64,000 nt of DNA from CAZDCD01 sp964503885. Lineage in GTDB: Bacteria; Bacteroidota; Bacteroidia; Bacteroidales; UBA10428. The stretch is from positions 62,001-126,000 of the forward strand of contig CAZDCD010000011.1 of the NCBI GenBank assembly GCA_964503885.1, written 5' to 3'. Positions 60,827 to 64,000 of this stretch are shown in pieces (within the stretch, counting starts at the first letter, position 1; the number at the start of each line of letters is the position of its first letter). The translations under genes and the position numbers were made by a program. The notes under the pieces were generated by a model. It was not told where the DNA came from. It ran no database searches and saw nothing but the letters and a program-made list of their open reading frames with translations.

Positions 60827-63259
60827 ATGCGAACAGAGGAAAAAGAGGTACAAAATTTTATGTCATATACCGATTTCAGGCAGGAGGTTTTAAATGATTA
60901 TCTTCTGGCCAACCAGAGCAGGCAGTTAAGTATTTTAGGAAGGAAAGAGGTGCTCACCGGAAAGGCCAAATTTGGTATTTTCGGAGATGGAAAAGAGATA
61001 GCCCAGATTGCCTTTGCAAAACAATTCCGGGAAGGCGACTGGCGCTCAGGGTATTACCGCGACCAGACATTTATGCTTGCAGCAGGCTTGATCTCGCTCG
61101 AAGAATTTTTTTCCCAATTATACGGCGATACCGACATTAAAAATAACCCGGGAACAGGTGGAAGAAATTTCAACAACCATTTTAGCACACGAAGCCTTGA
61201 TGAATCCGGAGCGTGGAAGAACCTGGCCAGGCAAAAAAACTCATCTTCCGATATTTCACCTACTGCAGGTCAGATGCCGCGCATGCTGGGCCTTGCCCTG
61301 GCATCGAAACTTTACAGGGAAAATCCGCAGCTAGCCTCATACACAAACTTTTCGGTTAACGGAAATGAAGTGGTTTTCGGATCGATAGGTGATGCCAGCA
61401 CATCGGAAGGACATTTCTTCGAAATTATGAATGCGGCAGGAGTATTGCAGGTGCCTGTTGCACTTGCGGTCTGGGATGACGGATATGGCATATCGGTTCC
61501 GCGAAAATACCAGACCATTAAGGACAGTATCTTAAAAGCCTTAAAAGGGTTTGAAAAAGAAAAGAGAACAAATGGCATAAACCTGTTCTATGGAAAAGGA
61601 TGGGATTACCCGGGTTTATGCGAGCTGTTCGAAAAAGGGATTGCAGCCACGAGACAGGATCATGTGCCGGTTCTCTTTCACATTGATGAGATGACCCAGC
61701 CCCTGGGTCATTCCACATCGGGTTCGCATGAAAGGTATAAATCAAAGGACCGGTTGCGTTGGGAGGAGGAGTTTGACTGCCTGCGCAAAATGCGTGAATG
61801 GATCCTGGAAACAGGTCTTGCATCTCCGGATGAACTTAATGCTATTGAGGAACAAGCCACCGAGGATGTCCGCCTGGCCCGTCAGAAAGCCTGGCTGGCA
61901 TACCAGAAGCCGATACAAAAGGACAGGACTGCATTACTCAGCATCATTGAACACAAGAAGTGTGTGTGTAAAAAAGAAAATCTGGATAAAATAACGATTT
62001 ATACCCAAAACCTTAAAGGCCTGGAAAATCCAATCAGAAAAGACAATATCAGTACGGCAAAAAAAATCCTTCGTTATATCTGTATCAATTGCAACCAACG
62101 GGAAAAATTGCAGGAGGAAATAGGCAAATACCTCAAACATCAGTTTGTAGTCAATTTTGAAAAATACAGTTCAGCACTCTATACCGAAGACGAGCATTCT
62201 GCTCTCGAGGTTGAAAAAATCGATCCGGTTTATTCAGATGCATCGCCCGAGGTTCCGGGAAGGGAAATTATTCGCGATAATTTTGATGTACTTCTCGGAA
62301 AATACCCGTTGCTTGTAGCCTTCGGGGAAGACCTGGGAAAAATAGGTGGAGTGAACCAGACCTACGAGGGGTTGCAGGAAAAGTACGGCAACCTCAGAGT
62401 ATTTGATACGGGAATCCGGGAGACATCGATCATTGGCAAGGGTATTGGACTTGCACTGCGGGGGTTCAGGCCGATCGCTGAAATACAATATTTTGACTAC
62501 CTGCTGTTCGCCCTCCAGGCCATGAGCGATGACCTGGCAACAACACACTGGCGTACTGCGGGAGGACAGGTAGTACCGCTTATTATCAGTACACGCGGAC
62601 ACCGGCTTGAGGGTGTCTGGCATTCGGGTTCACCGCTGAGTATGGTCATCAATTCAATACGGGGAATCTATGTTTGTGTACCCAGGAATATGACCCAGGC
62701 TGCAGGATTTTACAATACGCTTCTTGAAGGGCAGGATCCCGCACTTGTTATCGAACCGTTAAACGGATACCGGCTGAAAGAGAGAAGGCCCGATAATGTC
62801 GGAGAATACAGGGTGCCGCTTGGTATTCCGGAGGTTCTGACAAAAGGCAGCGATATTACGCTCGTTACTTACGGATCGTGTGTACGAATAGCACGTGATG
62901 CTGTCAAACAGCTTAAGGAATTCGGTATTCACGTAGAACTTATTGATGTTCAGACATTACTGCCGTTTGATATTAATGAAACCATACTCGCTTCGGTTAA
63001 GAAAACGAACAGGGTATTGTTTTTCGATGAAGATGTTCCCGGCGGAGCCACTGCATACATGATGCAGAAGGTCATTGAGGAGGAGGACGCCTACAGGTAT
63101 CTTGATTCTCTGCCCCGCACATTGTCTGCTATGGACCACAGGCCTGCCTATACAACCGATGGCGACTACTTTTCAAATCCCAATGCCGAGAATGTGTTCG
63201 AATCGGTATATGCCATTATGCATGAAGCAAATCCTGTGAAATTTCCGGAACTTTATTAA
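60827..63259 (+). CDS. Fused alpha/beta E1 subunit of a 2-oxoacid dehydrogenase complex
   Basis: I start at the ATG at 60827 (810 residues); an in-frame ATG at 60860 preceded by AGAGG is equally plausible. The frame stays open further upstream without a good start. The N-half is E1-alpha-like (GYYRDQTFMLAAGL, then GDASTSEGHFFEIMNAAG and WDDGYGISVP for thiamine diphosphate). The C-half is E1-beta-like (VAFGEDLGKIGGVNQTYEGLQ, then STRGHRLEGVWHSGSPLSM, VTYGSCVRIARDAV and DEDVPGGATAYM). Such fusions occur in Bacteroidota branched-chain or pyruvate dehydrogenase complexes. The E2 and E3 genes are not in the window. Substrate specificity cannot be read here. Confidence 0.9.
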   Translation: MRTEEKEVQNFMSYTDFRQEVLNDYLLANQSRQLSILGRKEVLTGKAKFGIFGDGKEIAQIAFAKQFREGDWRSGYYRDQTFMLAAGLISLEEFFSQLYGDTDIKNNPGTGGRNFNNHFSTRSLDESGAWKNLARQKNSSSDISPTAGQMPRMLGLALASKLYRENPQLASYTNFSVNGNEVVFGSIGDASTSEGHFFEIMNAAGVLQVPVALAVWDDGYGISVPRKYQTIKDSILKALKGFEKEKRTNGINLFYGKGWDYPGLCELFEKGIAATRQDHVPVLFHIDEMTQPLGHSTSGSHERYKSKDRLRWEEEFDCLRKMREWILETGLASPDELNAIEEQATEDVRLARQKAWLAYQKPIQKDRTALLSIIEHKKCVCKKENLDKITIYTQNLKGLENPIRKDNISTAKKILRYICINCNQREKLQEEIGKYLKHQFVVNFEKYSSALYTEDEHSALEVEKIDPVYSDASPEVPGREIIRDNFDVLLGKYPLLVAFGEDLGKIGGVNQTYEGLQEKYGNLRVFDTGIRETSIIGKGIGLALRGFRPIAEIQYFDYLLFALQAMSDDLATTHWRTAGGQVVPLIISTRGHRLEGVWHSGSPLSMVINSIRGIYVCVPRNMTQAAGFYNTLLEGQDPALVIEPLNGYRLKERRPDNVGEYRVPLGIPEVLTKGSDITLVTYGSCVRIARDAVKQLKEFGIHVELIDVQTLLPFDINETILASVKKTNRVLFFDEDVPGGATAYMMQKVIEEEDAYRYLDSLPRTLSAMDHRPAYTTDGDYFSNPNAENVFESVYAIMHEANPVKFPELY

Positions 63260-63335
63260 GAAATAGTGCAAAAAAATATGGTGTACATAACAAATAAAAA
63301 TTCGTCCCGAATCAGCACGGTTTTATCTAAAATAG

Positions 63336-63551
63336 CACGATCAGGGTACCGGTATGAGCAGCGAAGAACTTGAATACTTATTTAAACTCGATAAAACCAG
63401 GAACAGAGAGGGAACCGACGGAGAAAAGGGAACCGGTAAGGGTCATATCCTTTGCAAAGATTGTATCGAATTCCTTAAAAGTAAGATATGGGCAGAAAGT
63501 TCACCGGGTATGGGTTCAACCTTCAGCTTTACGATCCCGACAGCTAGTTGA
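63336..63551 (+). pseudogene. Histidine-kinase ATPase-domain fragment
   Basis: The frame reads HDQGTGMSSEELEYLF (ATP-binding G1-box-like DQGTGMS), then GEKGTGKGHILCKDCIEFL (G2 box), then AESSPGMGSTFSFTIP, which together are the last 70 residues of a histidine-kinase ATPase domain. A TAG (63333-63335) lies immediately upstream in frame, and no HisKA or N-box region is found before it. It therefore seems to be the remnant of a kinase. The ATG at 63354 could start a 65-residue frame, but that cannot fold as a complete domain. Confidence 0.6.
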
Positions 63552-63576
63552 CACTGTTTTCGACTCTCGGGAAATG

Positions 63577-63798
63577 TTATTCTTTTACGATGAGCTCGGA
63601 AAGGTAATAATCGGCGCTGAAACTTTTAACAAGATACAGCCCTCTTTTCAGCATCGACATATCGATCTCCAGTTCGCTGCCACAGTTCGTGATCTTTTTG
63701 AACATGCTGCCATCGAGACTGTAGATGACAATGGTAGAATGTTCAGGAATGTTCCTGAAAGTGATTATATTTTCTGTTTTATCCGACAGAATTTCCAT
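63577..63798 (-). pseudogene. Isolated T9SS type A sorting-domain fragment
   Basis: A 73-residue frame reads ITFRNIPEHSTIVIYSLDG, then ELEIDMSMLKRGLYLVKSF, then LSELIVKE, which is the core of a T9SS type A C-terminal sorting domain. The frame upstream has stop codons and there is no signal peptide or cargo, so it is likely a remnant of a larger secreted protein. Alternatively it is the 3' end of a frameshifted gene continuing past the right side, but the neighbouring frame ends separately at 63841. Confidence 0.55.
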
Positions 63799-63840
63799 AT
63801 CACCGAAAGTTTAATGGTATTAACGCGTTACATTACTATC

Positions 63841-64000
63841 CTAATTCACTATGGTAACTGTTCCCTCAAGCACATTTCCGTTTTCATAGACAATCCTGAA
63901 CGGGTAAACCCCCATAGGCAACATCTCATTTGCATCACTCATCCCGTTCCAGGATTCCTTTCCGGAACCGTTAAGTCTTAATTTATATACAACCGATCCG
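63841..64000 (-). CDS. C-terminal FlgD/Ig-like fragment (cut by window edge)
   Basis: From the right edge to a stop at 63843-63841, a minus-strand frame reads KLRLNGSGKESWNGMSDANE, then MLPMGVYPFRIVYENG and TVTIVN. The WNG...LPxGVYPFRI pattern is typical of FlgD-like Ig domains and related C-terminal domains that close many secreted Bacteroidota proteins. The bulk of the gene lies outside the window. Confidence 0.5.
   Translation of the reverse strand, partial: GSVVYKLRLNGSGKESWNGMSDANEMLPMGVYPFRIVYENGNVLEGTVTIVN

Overview
The window looks like a chromosomal piece of a Bacteroidota genome, probably a Bacteroidales/Marinilabiliales-type anaerobe recovered as a draft or metagenome scaffold. 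The reasons are: several secreted proteins with type IX secretion (T9SS) C-terminal sorting domains (types A and B), a PorP/SprF plus OmpA cluster, promoters of the TTTG-N19-TAnnTTTG kind, weak Shine-Dalgarno sequences, a Bacteroidota-type SecA, and a serC-serA-DUF1015 block. A run of exactly 100 Ns (3896-3995) is a scaffold gap. I see no rRNA, tRNA, CRISPR array or intact insertion sequence.

Layout. 1-5843: the tail of an SGNH-like hydrolase and two large T9SS beta-helix proteins. 5963-13548 (minus): a surface-polysaccharide block made of a four-gene cassette (acyl carrier protein, AsnB-type amidotransferase, NadE-like ATP pyrophosphatase, AMP-forming ligase), a UDP-glucuronate epimerase and a Wzi-like outer-membrane protein. 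13731-18119 (plus): a DUF6702-like protein, a T9SS type B cargo protein and a TPR protein. 18247-23412 (minus): an aromatic amino-acid operon pheA-DAHP synthase/chorismate mutase-aroB-aroD-aroC. 23438-34156: a YfcE-like phosphoesterase, rsmE, DUF1015, serA, serC, comB-like, gcvT and secA. 34563-39760: a BNR-repeat T9SS protein and fhs. 40119-48607: a T9SS-associated cluster of an M43-like pseudopeptidase, an OmpA/PorE-like protein and PorP/SprF, divergent from a 1451-residue PKD-repeat protein. 48707-50588: an ATPase/TOPRIM pair. 51246-56457: a GH88/105 hydrolase, small membrane and lipoproteins with LVIVD-like repeats, an NTF2-like protein and a flavoprotein. 56601-63259: two methylthiotransferases, a flavin reductase, two small membrane proteins and a fused E1 alpha/beta dehydrogenase. 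63260-64000: gene fragments.

The most striking signal is in the 386 bp ahead of pheA. A promoter is followed by two successive leader-peptide attenuators. The first encodes a 22-residue peptide with the core FFYGYFFFP, followed by a hairpin and six Ts. The second encodes a 23-residue peptide with the core FWFYSYFLW, followed by a strong hairpin and eight Ts. In both, a GGGAC segment just after the leader stop codon can pair with a GTCCC segment of the terminator arm, as in classical ribosome-mediated attenuation. The first reads as a Phe/Tyr sensor and the second as a Phe/Tyr/Trp sensor, in series, controlling the common aromatic pathway.

Other points of interest are the ATPase/TOPRIM operon (a possible anti-phage pair), the M43-family protein whose HExxH motif has become EQIGH, the ACP/amidotransferase/NadE-like/ligase cassette in a capsule context, a MITE-like element with 13-bp terminal inverted repeats and a diverged second copy, and intergenic arrays of 7-bp tandem repeats.
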